NCBI RefSeq assembly: GCF_009857435.1
Contig: NZ_WWCK01000001.1
Coordinates: forward strand, 248,001 to 312,000
DNA from: Duganella rivi
GTDB lineage: Bacteria > Pseudomonadota > Gammaproteobacteria > Burkholderiales > Burkholderiaceae_D
Reading direction: 5' to 3'
Length of the DNA stretch: 64,000 bases
A program made the position numbers and the translations under genes. This document shows, in pieces, positions 24,538 to 33,273 of the stretch (within the stretch, counting starts at the first letter, position 1; each line of letters opens with the position of its first letter). The notes beneath the pieces are model-generated. The model did not search any database and was not told the DNA's origin. It saw nothing but the letters and a program-made list of their open reading frames with translations.

Positions 24538-25443
24538 CTAAGCGCGCGGGTTGAAGGCCATCTCGCGCGCCATGGTTTGATACAGCTCGCGCTGCCGGTC
24601 GCTATTGGCCGGCGGCAGCACCACTTCGAGCAGCAGGTACAAATCACCGGCCTCCTTGCCCGGGATGCCGCGCCCGCGCAGGCGCAGCTTGCGGCCGCTT
24701 TGCGAACCGGCCGGCACCGTCACATGCACCTTGCCCGACGGCGTCGTCACCTCGATCTCGCCGCCCAACGCCAGTTCCCACGGCGCCACCGGCACGGTCT
24801 GATACACGTCGCGCCCTTCCGTGCGATAGCGCGGATGCGGCGTGAACTGAATCTCCAGGTACAGATCACCCGGCCCGGCCGCGCCGGGCTGCCCTTGTCC
24901 CGACAGCCGCAGTTGCTGGCCCTCCGTCACGCCGGCGGGAATCGTCACGCTCAGATTGCGCTCGCGCGTGAAAATGCGATCCTGGGCATCGCGCTCGGCC
25001 ACCGTCAAGCTCACGGTACGGGTTGCGCCGTTGTAGGCGTCGGCCAAATCGATACGGATACTGGCATGGCTATCCTCGCCGCGCCGCGGCGGCGCGCGCC
25101 GGCGTCCGCCGAGATTGGCAAACAAATCAGCAAAGAAATCGCTGTTCATCGGGTCGCCGGCACCAGCGCCGCCAAAGCCGCGTCCCCAATCCGGCGGCGG
25201 ACGGAACTCCTGGCCGGCGCGATACTGATGGCCGCGTCCCAGCTCATCGTAAGCAGCACGCTTTTCCGCATCGCCCAGCACGCCGTAAGCCTCGTTGATC
25301 TCCTGCGTCTTGCGCTGGGCATCAGGCTCCTTGCTCAAATCCGGGTGATACTTGCGTACCAGCTTGCGATAAGCCTTCTTGATGTCATCGTCGGACGCAG
25401 TCTTGGCCACGCCGAGAGTTTGGTAGTAGTCCTTGTATTCCAC
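24538..25443 (-). CDS. cbpA: CbpA-type DnaJ co-chaperone
   Basis: A 301-residue Hsp40: J-domain at residues 5-70 with HPD (YRKLVRKYHPDLSK), a G/F-rich linker (WGRGFGGAGAGDP), no zinc-finger, then two DnaJ C-terminal substrate-binding domains (SVTIPAGVTEGQQLRLSGQG, HVTVPAGSQSGRKLRLRGRG). The lack of zinc ribbons makes it CbpA/DjlA-like rather than DnaJ. It stimulates DnaK and, in E. coli, also binds curved DNA. It directly follows the crystallin-like gene (one base between them). Confidence 0.9.
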   Translation of the reverse strand: MEYKDYYQTLGVAKTASDDDIKKAYRKLVRKYHPDLSKEPDAQRKTQEINEAYGVLGDAEKRAAYDELGRGHQYRAGQEFRPPPDWGRGFGGAGAGDPMNSDFFADLFANLGGRRRAPPRRGEDSHASIRIDLADAYNGATRTVSLTVAERDAQDRIFTRERNLSVTIPAGVTEGQQLRLSGQGQPGAAGPGDLYLEIQFTPHPRYRTEGRDVYQTVPVAPWELALGGEIEVTTPSGKVHVTVPAGSQSGRKLRLRGRGIPGKEAGDLYLLLEVVLPPANSDRQRELYQTMAREMAFNPRA

Positions 25444-25444
25444 G

Positions 25445-25762
25445 CTATTTGGCTTTCTTCGGTTCCACTTCGCGCACTGAGGAAATCATGTCATTGAATC
25501 CCTTCAGCTCGGCGTACTCGCCCTCTTTCAACACCATGCATTTGCCTTTGTAATGCTTTTCCGCGCACACCTCCCACGACCCCTTGTGCACCACCACGCT
25601 GGAGGTCTTGTCGTTAAAGCCTTGCTGATCCAGATCCGGCGCAGCCTCGTGCAGCGTGATCGCCGGGCCACCCAAGTGGGCGCGCGTGTACAGCGTGATG
25701 TCGCCGGCACTGGCAGCCACGCAGGTGGCGCCAAGCACAGCGGCGGCAAGCAGTTTATGCAT
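25445..25762 (-). CDS. Exported beta/gamma-crystallin family protein
   Basis: A 105-residue protein with a signal peptide (MHKLLAAAVLGATCVAASAG) and two crystallin-like Greek-key halves: ITLYTRAHLGGPAITLHEAA with FNDKTSSVVVHKGSWEVCAE, then HYKGKCMVLKEGEYAELKGF with NDMISSVREV. Some relatives bind calcium through N/D-x-S-S/T-S motifs; FNDKTSSV and FNDMISSV fit this. It probably acts in the periplasm or envelope. The single-base gap to cbpA implies a shared transcript. Confidence 0.85.
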   Translation of the reverse strand: MHKLLAAAVLGATCVAASAGDITLYTRAHLGGPAITLHEAAPDLDQQGFNDKTSSVVVHKGSWEVCAEKHYKGKCMVLKEGEYAELKGFNDMISSVREVEPKKAK

Positions 25763-25862
25763 GGACTGTCTCCGAAGGGTGAGCCCGCATCATAACGCGC
25801 AAATATGTTAGCAACACAGTAAAATTGTACGTTTCTGTAACGCTATTTAACGCGCCCCCATT

Positions 25863-27239
25863 ATGCCGCACACCTTCACTTTGCCCAACGTCCGCCGCGA
25901 AATCGCCTCCCTGTGGCAACTCGCGTGGCCGGTGCTGATCGGTCAGTTGGCCAATGTCGGCATGGGCGTGGCCGACGTCGCCATGACTGGCCATGCCAGC
26001 GCCGACGAACTGGCAGCCGTGTCGCTGGGCGCTTCGGTGTGGGGCATCATTCTGGTCACCGTGACCGGCATCATGATGGCCGTTAACAGCATCGTCGCAC
26101 ATGATGTCGGTGCAGGCGCGCTCGATAAGGTGCCGCACACCGTGCGCCAGGCACTGTGGAGCAGTCTCGGCGTGGGATTGGCGGCGGCGCTGCTGGCCAA
26201 TGTGGCGACGCTGGTGTTCGACTACCTCTACCTCGGGCCGCACGTGCAGCACCAGGCAACGCTGTTCGTGCACATCATCAGCATCGGCCTGGTGCCGCTG
26301 GCCGCCTACCGTGCGCTGTACGGCTACAGCACCAGCATCAACCAGACCAAGCCGGTGATGGTGATCGCCTTGCTGGGTCTGGCCTTCAACGTGCTGGTCA
26401 ACTGGCTGCTGATCTTCGGCCACTTCGGCCTGCCGAAAATGGGCGGCGTCGGCTGCGCAGTCGCTACCGGCTTGTGCATGTGGCTGATGCTGGGCGCAAT
26501 GCTGCTGTGGATCCGCTTCGCGCCGGCCTACCGCGAGACCTACCCGTTCACGCACTGGGAATGGCCGCACTGGCCGGAGATACGCTCCACCCTGCGCCTC
26601 GGCCTGCCGATCGGCGTGACCTACTTTGCCGAAGTCAGCGCATTTGGCGCGGTGAGCCTGCTGGTGGCGCGTTACGGCGTGGTGGAAGTATCGGCGCACC
26701 AGATTGCGCTCAACTTTAGTTCACTTACTTTCATGGTGCCGCTGAGTTTTGGCATCGCGCTGATTACCCGCGTCGGCCAGGCCATGGGCGAAGGCGATGC
26801 GGTGCGTGCGCGTTTCGTGGCGTGGGTCGGCGTGGGCATGTCGCTGGCGTTTGGCTTGCTGTCGGCGTTGCTGATGGTGGCGTTCCGCCAGCAAATCGCT
26901 GCAGCCTACACTTCCGACCTTGCGGTGCAGGCGCTGTGCGTCTATCTGCTGCTGTTTGCCGCGCTGTTCCAATTGTTCGATGCCACCCAAGTGGCGGCGT
27001 CAAGCGCGATTCGCGGCTACAAGGTCACGCGCGCGCCGATGCAAATCCAGCTGCTGGCGTTCTGGGGCTTTGCGCTGCCGCTGGGCTGCTGGCTGGGATT
27101 GGGCCACGATATGGCGGCGGCCGGCTTCTGGATCGGCCTGACCATCGGCCTGACCGTGGCGGCGATTTTGCTGAGCTGGTCGCTGCAACGGCTGTCGCAG
27201 CAGCGGGTGGCCGAAGGAAAAACGGTTTTGGGGCGCTGA
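25863..27239 (+). CDS. MATE-family multidrug exporter
   Basis: A 458-residue inner-membrane protein with 12 predicted helices and the NorM-type MATE motifs (WPVLIGQLANVGMGVADVAM, GHASADELAAVSLG, YLGPHV and QLFDATQVAASSAIRGYK). It exports cationic drugs and dyes by Na+ or H+ antiport. Its length is typical. It stands alone, with a separate promoter for the following peptidase. Confidence 0.93.
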   Translation: MPHTFTLPNVRREIASLWQLAWPVLIGQLANVGMGVADVAMTGHASADELAAVSLGASVWGIILVTVTGIMMAVNSIVAHDVGAGALDKVPHTVRQALWSSLGVGLAAALLANVATLVFDYLYLGPHVQHQATLFVHIISIGLVPLAAYRALYGYSTSINQTKPVMVIALLGLAFNVLVNWLLIFGHFGLPKMGGVGCAVATGLCMWLMLGAMLLWIRFAPAYRETYPFTHWEWPHWPEIRSTLRLGLPIGVTYFAEVSAFGAVSLLVARYGVVEVSAHQIALNFSSLTFMVPLSFGIALITRVGQAMGEGDAVRARFVAWVGVGMSLAFGLLSALLMVAFRQQIAAAYTSDLAVQALCVYLLLFAALFQLFDATQVAASSAIRGYKVTRAPMQIQLLAFWGFALPLGCWLGLGHDMAAAGFWIGLTIGLTVAAILLSWSLQRLSQQRVAEGKTVLGR

Positions 27240-27313
27240 TTCCCAATCTTGCTGTCTCGCCACGGGCGGTGCGGTCTGGTATCGTCTTGGATTCTGCAAC
27301 CAAGAGACACACC

Positions 27314-29521
27314 ATGCGCTTCATACTTTGTTTCCTCGCCCTGCTGGCCGGCTCGCAAGCCTCCGCCGAACAACTCACGCTCGACCGCCTGCACAGCGAT
27401 CCATCGCTCACCGGCCCCGGCGTGCGCAGCCTGAAAGTCTCGCCGGACGGCGCCCGCGTCACCTTCCTGCGCGGCCGCGACGACAACCAATTCCAGCTCG
27501 ACCTGTGGGAATACAACCTCAAGGACAAGAGCACGCACCGCCTGGTCGATTCCAAGATCCTGGTGGCGGAAGAAAACCTGTCGGACGCCGAGAAAGCACG
27601 CCGCGAGCGCGAGCGTACCGCCTCGTTCAAAGGCATCCTGAGCTACAGCTGGTCGCCGGACGGCAAGCGCCTGCTGGTGCCGATCGCCGGCAATCTGTAC
27701 CTGGTGGATGTCAGCAAGCCGGATCAGGCGCGCATGGTCGCTTCGGGCAATGTGCTCGATCCAAAAATTTCGCCGCAAGGCCGCTACGTGTCCTTCGTGC
27801 GCGATCAGAACCTGTTCGTGATCGACCTCAGCACCGGCAAAGAAAAGCAGCTGACCACCGACGGCAAAGGCACCATCCACAACGGTGAAGCCGAGTTCAT
27901 CGCGCAAGAAGAAATGTCGCAGACCACCGGCTACTACTGGGCGCCGGATGATTCCGCCATCGCCTACAAGCGCTACGACGAATCGCCAGTGCCAATCGCG
28001 CGCCGCTTTGAAATCTATGCCGACCGCACCGACGTGATCGAACAGCGCTACCCTGCCGCCGGCGATCCTAACGTGCTGGTGGAGTTGAAGATCGTCTCGC
28101 CGGTCAGCGGCGAAATCCGCGACGTTGACCTGGGCGCCAACAAAGACATCTACCTGGTGCGCGCCGACTGGGCCGCCAACAGCAAGGCCGTGCTGTTCCA
28201 GCGCCAGAGCCGTGACCAGAAAACGCTGGAACTGGTATCGGTCGATGCCGCCACGCTGGCGCAAAAAGTGCTGATCACCGAAACCTCGAAAACCTGGGTC
28301 AGCATCTTTGACGACCTGCGCTTCCTGTCGAATAACAAGGGCTTCATCTGGTCGTCGGAACGCACCGGCCGCAAGCACCTGTACCTGTACGACATGAACG
28401 GCAAGCTGCTGCACGCCATCTCGAAAGGCGAATGGGGCGTGGAGCAACTGCTGGCCGTGGATGAAAAGAGCGGCCGCGTATTCGTTGAATCGAACCGCGA
28501 TGCAGTGATCGACAACCAGACCTATGCGCTCAAGCTGGACGGCAGCACCGCCGACAAGCCAGTGCGCCTGACCCAGGGTGACGGCTGGCACAACACCTCG
28601 TTCGCGCGCAACGGCGAAGTGTTTGTCGACACCTACTCGAACCCGGACACGCCGCCGCAAGTGAGCATCCGCCGTCCAGACGGCAGCATGGTCGAATGGC
28701 TGGAGCGCAATGAGCTGAACGCCAATCACCCATACGGCAAGTACCTCGACTCGCACCTGAAAACCGAGTACGGCACGCTGAAAGCCAAGGACGGCCAAAC
28801 CCTGTACTACTCGATGATCAAGCCGGCCAACTTCAACCCGGCCAAGAAATACCCGGTGTTCCTGTTCACCTACGGCGGCCCGCACTCGCAGCGCGTGCAG
28901 CGCACCTGGGGCAACTTCTTTGACCAATATATGGCGCAGCAAGGCTTCATCGTGTGGCGCCTGGATAACCGTGGTTCGGGCCGCCGCGAGCGCGCCTTCA
29001 CCGACGCCATCTACCACCAGCTGGGCCGCGTGGAAGTGGAAGACCAGCTGACCGGCGTGGAGTGGCTGGGCAAGCAGAGCTACGTCGATCCCAAGCGCGT
29101 TGGCGTGTTCGGCTGGAGCTACGGCGGCTTCATGACCTTGCGCCTGCTGGCGGAAGCATCGGACAAGATCGCGATGGGCGTATCGGTAGCGCCGGTCACC
29201 GACTGGACGCTGTACGACACCCACTACACCGAGCAATTCATGGGCACGCCAAAAGAGAATCCGGCTGGCTATGAATACAGCGGCGTGTACTCGCATCTGG
29301 ATGGTTTGAAATCGCCGCTGCTGCTGATTCACGGCATGGCCGACGACAACGTGCTGTTCACCAACACCACGCGCATGATCGACGCGCTGGTCAAGCGCAA
29401 CGTGCAGTTCGAGCTGATGACCTACCCTGGCGGCAAGCACGGCATCTCGGGACGTCCATCGCAGCGCCACGTGTACGGCAAGATCGAAGCGTTCTTTAAA
29501 AAGAACCTGAAGCCTGAGTAA
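27314..29521 (+). CDS. Secreted S9-family prolyl oligopeptidase (DPP IV-like)
   Basis: A 735-residue serine peptidase. A signal peptide (MRFILCFLALLAGSQASA) precedes a DPP IV N-terminal beta-propeller (about 30-480) and an alpha/beta-hydrolase domain. The Ser nucleophile lies in GWSYGGF near residue 602, Asp in HGMADDNV near 676 and His in GGKHGISG near 708. The EE-containing segment FIAQEEMSQTTGYYW matches DPP IV substrate-binding glutamates, indicating cleavage of X-Pro/Ala dipeptides in the periplasm or outside. The ATG at 27314 gives the signal peptide. A strong terminator follows. Confidence 0.92.
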   Translation: MRFILCFLALLAGSQASAEQLTLDRLHSDPSLTGPGVRSLKVSPDGARVTFLRGRDDNQFQLDLWEYNLKDKSTHRLVDSKILVAEENLSDAEKARRERERTASFKGILSYSWSPDGKRLLVPIAGNLYLVDVSKPDQARMVASGNVLDPKISPQGRYVSFVRDQNLFVIDLSTGKEKQLTTDGKGTIHNGEAEFIAQEEMSQTTGYYWAPDDSAIAYKRYDESPVPIARRFEIYADRTDVIEQRYPAAGDPNVLVELKIVSPVSGEIRDVDLGANKDIYLVRADWAANSKAVLFQRQSRDQKTLELVSVDAATLAQKVLITETSKTWVSIFDDLRFLSNNKGFIWSSERTGRKHLYLYDMNGKLLHAISKGEWGVEQLLAVDEKSGRVFVESNRDAVIDNQTYALKLDGSTADKPVRLTQGDGWHNTSFARNGEVFVDTYSNPDTPPQVSIRRPDGSMVEWLERNELNANHPYGKYLDSHLKTEYGTLKAKDGQTLYYSMIKPANFNPAKKYPVFLFTYGGPHSQRVQRTWGNFFDQYMAQQGFIVWRLDNRGSGRRERAFTDAIYHQLGRVEVEDQLTGVEWLGKQSYVDPKRVGVFGWSYGGFMTLRLLAEASDKIAMGVSVAPVTDWTLYDTHYTEQFMGTPKENPAGYEYSGVYSHLDGLKSPLLLIHGMADDNVLFTNTTRMIDALVKRNVQFELMTYPGGKHGISGRPSQRHVYGKIEAFFKKNLKPE

Positions 29522-29529
29522 AACGAAAA

Positions 29530-29560
29530 AAGCCGCTGATCAAACAGCGGCTTTTTTTTC
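29530..29560. terminator. Terminator between the S9 peptidase and the CsbD gene
   Basis: AAGCCGCTG / CAGCGGCTT stem, six-base loop, flanked by A and T runs on both sides; it serves both convergent genes. Confidence 0.9.
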
Positions 29561-29573
29561 GCGGTATACCGAG

Positions 29574-29765
29574 TTAGTTGCGGTTACCTTTGGCGATGTC
29601 CTTAACGGTTTCTTTGGCGTCGCCATAGCCCTTCTGGACTTTGCCTTCGGCTTGCTTGTTCAGGCCCTTGGCTTGCTGCTCGGAGCTGCCTACCAGCTTG
29701 CCAGCTTCTTCCTGGATTTTGCCGCCGATTTCCTTGGCTTTACCTTTGACTTGATCCTTGTTCAT
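29574..29765 (-). CDS. CsbD-family stress-response protein
   Basis: A 63-residue hydrophilic, Lys/Glu/Gly-rich protein (MNKDQVKGKAKEIGGKIQEE, AGKLVGSSEQQAKGLNKQ, AEGKVQKGYGDAKETVKD) matching the CsbD family, often induced by general stress. TAAGGAG before ATG 29765 sets the start. The molecular role is not known. Confidence 0.9.
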   Translation of the reverse strand: MNKDQVKGKAKEIGGKIQEEAGKLVGSSEQQAKGLNKQAEGKVQKGYGDAKETVKDIAKGNRN

Positions 29766-29833
29766 GATGAACTCCTTATTAGCTAAAGGACACACAGCCC
29801 AGTGCTGTGTGCATGGAGTCCACTATAGGCCGG

Positions 29834-30478
29834 TCAGCGCTGAGCTTCTGTGCGATTCCGAACGCAACGCCAAACACTAGCCAGCCACGGCTGCTGCTCG
29901 CGCGGCAAGCCGTCCGGCCGGTAGTAGTGGCGCACAGGCGCAAAGCCCGCCTCGGTCAAATAGCGCTCCCACGTTTCGTAATCGTAATAACTGCCGTAGC
30001 GCGGGCCGTTCCAGCCCTCGCGGTTATCGCCGCGCGGATTGGAGCTGAACAACACGCCGCCGCTCTTGAGCGCATCATGCAAGCGGCGCAGCACCTGCGG
30101 CAACGCCGCGCTGGGCACATGGAACAGCGAGGCGTTGGCGTACACGCCATCGAAATGCTGCGCCGGCAAGTCCAGGTGAACGAAGTCCTGCTGCCACACT
30201 TCACAGCCACTGAAAGCATGCGCCATCTCCACGAAGCGCGCCGAACCGTCGATGCCGATGGCCTCGTGGCCCATGGCCTTGAGCGCTTTGAGATCCCGCC
30301 CCGGCCCGCAACCGAGGTCGAGCAGGCGATACGGTGCCGGCGCTTCGATTGCCTCCAGCAAAGCCGCGATATTCTGGCTCACATCATGGTCGATGGTGCC
30401 CGCGAAAAACTGCTCAGCATTACGTTCATAATGCTGCAACGTGGTTTGTGTAATCTGGTCGATGTTTTCTGGTTCCAT
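29834..30478 (-). CDS. Class I SAM-dependent methyltransferase
   Basis: A 214-residue enzyme with SAM motif I RLLDLGCGPGRDLKAL near residue 52, an acidic turn GIDGSARFVEMA, and GGVLFSSNPRG. This is the Methyltransf_11/25 type that acts on small molecules; the substrate is unknown. The start at 30478 (MEPENIDQITQTT) is preferred over TTG/ATG candidates upstream for family length. It is convergent with nothing nearby and likely monocistronic. Confidence 0.85.
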   Translation of the reverse strand: MEPENIDQITQTTLQHYERNAEQFFAGTIDHDVSQNIAALLEAIEAPAPYRLLDLGCGPGRDLKALKAMGHEAIGIDGSARFVEMAHAFSGCEVWQQDFVHLDLPAQHFDGVYANASLFHVPSAALPQVLRRLHDALKSGGVLFSSNPRGDNREGWNGPRYGSYYDYETWERYLTEAGFAPVRHYYRPDGLPREQQPWLASVWRCVRNRTEAQR

Positions 30479-30595
30479 CCCGCTAGTGTACCGCGACACA
30501 GAAAAGCGACGCTTCCTCTGTAAATCTCTTCTTTCATTCGAGGAATCCCTATATAGTTAGCCTATAGCAACGCGCTAATTCCCAAGGAGATAAAT

Positions 30596-31423
30596 ATGAA
30601 ACTTGATGCCCTGTTCCAGAATCCAACTGCGTTGCCCACCGCGCCGAAAGTCGTGGAAGAGCTGATCAGCAGTTTCGACAAGGCCAGCGTCTCGACCGAA
30701 GAGATCGCGAAGAAATTGTCGACGGATCCGGTGCTGAGCGCCAAGCTGCTGCGACTGGCCAACTCGGCCTACTACCATGTCTCGCGCAGCATCGGCACCG
30801 TGGAAGACGCCGTGCTGATGCTCGGCTTCGTCACCGTGCGCACGCTGGTGATTAGTTCCGGCCTGGTCAGCGGCTTCAAGACCGTGCCGGGTCTCGACCT
30901 CAAACAGTTCTGGAAATACAGTCTGCACACCGCCGTTGCGGCCAAGTGGATCGCCAAGAAAACCAAGGAAAACACCGACCTCGCCTTCACCATCGGCATG
31001 ATGCACGCGATCGGCCAGCTGGTGATTCACTCCGCCGCGCCGGAACAGGCAATGGCGCTGGACAAGGTTGCCGGCCCGCTCGATTCGCGCCGCCTGGACG
31101 CTGAACAAGCATCGCTGGGCTACACCTTTGCCGACGTTGGCGCCGAGCTGGCCAAGCGCTGGAAATTCCCGCACACCTTCTCGGAGACCATTTCGGCCTT
31201 CCCGGAACCGCATCACAATGGCGAGTTGAACCGTTTGGCTGCCGTGGTGGCGCTGGCTGCATGGCGTGCCCGCGTGGCCTCGGCGGAATTGAACGATGAT
31301 GAAATTTCGGCATGCTACCCGGTCGACCTGGCCGAAGAACTGGGCCTCGAAGACAACGCCCTGATCGACGACATGCCACCGCCGGACGAACTGAGCGCTG
31401 GCTTGGAGGAATTGGTTAAGTAA
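30596..31423 (+). CDS. HDOD-domain signalling protein
   Basis: A 275-residue protein made essentially of one HDOD domain: LPTAPKVVEELISSFDKASV at the start, IAKKLSTDPVLSAKLLRLANS, and MLGFVTVRTLVISSGL, with TIGMMHAIGQLVIH in the HD-like core. HDOD proteins regulate signalling or motility without known catalysis. CAAGGAG before the ATG sets the start. A terminator follows at 31445. Confidence 0.92.
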   Translation: MKLDALFQNPTALPTAPKVVEELISSFDKASVSTEEIAKKLSTDPVLSAKLLRLANSAYYHVSRSIGTVEDAVLMLGFVTVRTLVISSGLVSGFKTVPGLDLKQFWKYSLHTAVAAKWIAKKTKENTDLAFTIGMMHAIGQLVIHSAAPEQAMALDKVAGPLDSRRLDAEQASLGYTFADVGAELAKRWKFPHTFSETISAFPEPHHNGELNRLAAVVALAAWRARVASAELNDDEISACYPVDLAEELGLEDNALIDDMPPPDELSAGLEELVK

Positions 31424-31444
31424 AAGTTGATTTTTTAATCATCA

Positions 31445-31479
31445 AAATCCGCCTGTTTTGCCGCAGGCGGATTTTTTTT
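31445..31479 (+). terminator. Terminator after the HDOD gene
   Basis: An 11-base stem (AAATCCGCCTG / CAGGCGGATTT) with an eight-base loop and a run of eight T residues. Confidence 0.9.
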
Positions 31480-31569
31480 CGATTTTTTTTCAAAAAACCC
31501 TAAAGTTCCCGTTTAAGGCGACGTTAATCAGGACATGCGGTAATCCGCTTAACTAAGCCAGGTGGGAAT

Positions 31570-31848
31570 ATGACCTCTTCCGAAGTTCTCTCGATGTACG
31601 AAAACATTGCCGGTTTGACCAATCAAATGGCGGCCGCTGCACGCATGGGAGATATGGACCGCCTGGGCAAGCTGGAAAGCCAGTGCGCTACCGAGGCGCG
31701 CGCGGTGAGCACCGGCGTACCGGCCTTGGCGGGTGCACAGCGCCTGCGCAAGATCGACCTGCTGAAACAAATCCTGGCCAACGACCGCGAAATCCGCGAC
31801 GTGACTGATCCTTGGATGAACGAAGTTCCGGGCATGGCTCGTCAGTAA
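31570..31848 (+). CDS. FliT-like flagellar export chaperone
   Basis: A 92-residue all-helical protein: YENIAGLTNQMAAAARMGDM, DRLGKLESQCATEARAV and KQILANDREIRDVTDPWM match FliT-family proteins, which chaperone the filament cap FliD and inhibit FlhDC. No flagellar genes are nearby, so it is an orphan copy, though HDOD proteins are often motility-linked. A ribosome site (CCAGGTGGG) precedes the ATG and a terminator follows. Confidence 0.7.
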   Translation: MTSSEVLSMYENIAGLTNQMAAAARMGDMDRLGKLESQCATEARAVSTGVPALAGAQRLRKIDLLKQILANDREIRDVTDPWMNEVPGMARQ

Positions 31849-31866
31849 AAATTCACCCCAAAGTCA

Positions 31867-31892
31867 AAAGCGCCAAACCGGCGCTTTTTTTT
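31867..31892 (+). terminator. Terminator after the FliT-like gene
   Basis: AAAGCGCC / GGCGCTTT stem with an AAACC loop and a T tract. Confidence 0.88.
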
Positions 31893-31927
31893 CGTCCGAG
31901 TGAGACGCGCAACCCTTAGTGCAAAAT

Positions 31928-31975
31928 GGGGTCTGACCCCGTACGGGGTCAGACCCCGGCATGCCGCCGTGCGGG
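31928..31975. repeat. 48-bp dispersed palindromic element, copy 1
   Basis: A perfect 30-bp palindrome (GGGGTCTGACCCCGT plus its reverse complement), then GG, three variable bases and GCCGCCGTGCGGG. It lies immediately downstream of the minus-strand aminotransferase stop codon. The same 48-bp unit recurs at 50960-51007, differing only in the three variable bases. Confidence 0.85.
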
Positions 31976-31976
31976 T

Positions 31977-33182
31977 TTAAGCGGACAATGCCACGCGCAG
32001 CGACAAGGCAATGCCCTGCGCCGCTTTGTTGATCTCTTCCAGCGAAGGGAAGCTTGGGGCGATGCGGATGTGGCGGTCTTTCGGGTCTACACCATACGGG
32101 AAGGCCGCGCCGGCCGGGGTCAGGGTAATGCCAGCCTCTTTCGCCAGCGCTACCGTGCGCTTGGCCGCGCCATCCGGCGTAATCAGGTCGATGAAGTAAC
32201 CGCCATCAGGCACCGTCCACGACACCCCCGGCACATCACCAAGGTGCGCCTGGAACTGCTCCAGCACCGCATCAAACTTCGGCTTCAGCAGCTGGCGATG
32301 CTTTTCCATCAGCGCTTCCACGGTCGGCAGGTCTTGCAGGAAGCGCACATGGCGCAACTGGTTAATCTTGTCCGGGCCAATGCTGCGCAACCCTGCATGC
32401 TTGGTCCACCAGGCGATATTGGCAGGCGACGCCGCCAGCGCCGCCACGCCCGAACCAGCCCAGCTCACCTTCGACGACGACGCAAACACAATCGCGCGAT
32501 CCGGGTTGCCGGCCTGCGCGCAAGCCTCAAGAATATTCGCCACGGCCAGCTTCTTCTCGCCGAGATGATGGAAGCGGTAAGCGTCATCCCACATCAAACG
32601 GAAGTCTGGCGCGGCGGTTTTCATCGCCGCCAGGCGCTGCACCACTTTGTCCGAGTACACCACGCCGCCCGGATTGCTGTACTTCGGCACGATCCACATG
32701 CCCTTGATGCTGGCGTCTTCTGCCACCAGCTTTTCGACCAGATCCATGTCCGGGCCTTCGGCCGTCATCGGAATGTTGATCATCTTGATGCCGCGTGCTT
32801 CGCAGATGGCGAAGTGGCGGTCGTAGCCCGGCACCGGGCACAGGAAGGTCACCGGATTTTGCACCCATGGCGCGTGGCCCGGCACGCCGTTCAGCAGGCT
32901 GTAGACGATCACGTCATGCATCAGGGACAGGCTGGAGCTGCTATCCACCACCACTTGCGCAGCCGGCACATCGAGCAACTGACCAAACAGGGCGCGCGCT
33001 TCCGGCAGGCCGATGGTGCCGCCGTAGTTACGGGCGTCGGTGCCGTCGGCAGCGGTGTAGCTGTGCAGCGCCTCGGTCAGCGCATTGGACAAATCCAACT
33101 GCTCCGGTGCTGGCTTGCCGCGCGACATATCGAGTTTGAGGCCGAGTTGTTTGAAGGCTTGGTATTGGTCTGCTACGCTCAT
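31977..33182 (-). CDS. PLP-dependent aminotransferase (putative aspartate aminotransferase, MocR-like PF12897 family)
   Basis: A 401-residue fold-type I aminotransferase. RNYGGTIGLPEARALFGQLL is the substrate/cofactor region, YSNPGGVVYSD contains the conserved Asn-Pro, WDDAYRFHHL the cofactor-ring Asp, and SSSKVSWAGSG the PLP-binding Lys near residue 245. Sequence style fits the Asp_aminotransf family rather than AspC. It uses amino-acid/keto-acid pairs; the exact substrate is not proven. The stop codon abuts the dispersed palindrome. Confidence 0.88.
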   Translation of the reverse strand: MSVADQYQAFKQLGLKLDMSRGKPAPEQLDLSNALTEALHSYTAADGTDARNYGGTIGLPEARALFGQLLDVPAAQVVVDSSSSLSLMHDVIVYSLLNGVPGHAPWVQNPVTFLCPVPGYDRHFAICEARGIKMINIPMTAEGPDMDLVEKLVAEDASIKGMWIVPKYSNPGGVVYSDKVVQRLAAMKTAAPDFRLMWDDAYRFHHLGEKKLAVANILEACAQAGNPDRAIVFASSSKVSWAGSGVAALAASPANIAWWTKHAGLRSIGPDKINQLRHVRFLQDLPTVEALMEKHRQLLKPKFDAVLEQFQAHLGDVPGVSWTVPDGGYFIDLITPDGAAKRTVALAKEAGITLTPAGAAFPYGVDPKDRHIRIAPSFPSLEEINKAAQGIALSLRVALSA

Positions 33183-33273
33183 GGGGGCTCTTTCAAATGT
33201 GGGGAAAATACTATACCCCAGATTGTTCAGGCCGGATCAGAGCTTAGCGCTATATGCTTATGCGTTCATCGCA

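Noticed and set aside
26822..27313. A 164-residue N-terminal extension of the S9 peptidase frame
   Set aside because: It lies inside the MATE gene in another frame; the ATG at 27314 gives a proper signal peptide.
27017..29470. Minus-strand 817-residue open frame
   Set aside because: It is antisense to the S9 peptidase and MATE genes and is a by-product of high GC content.
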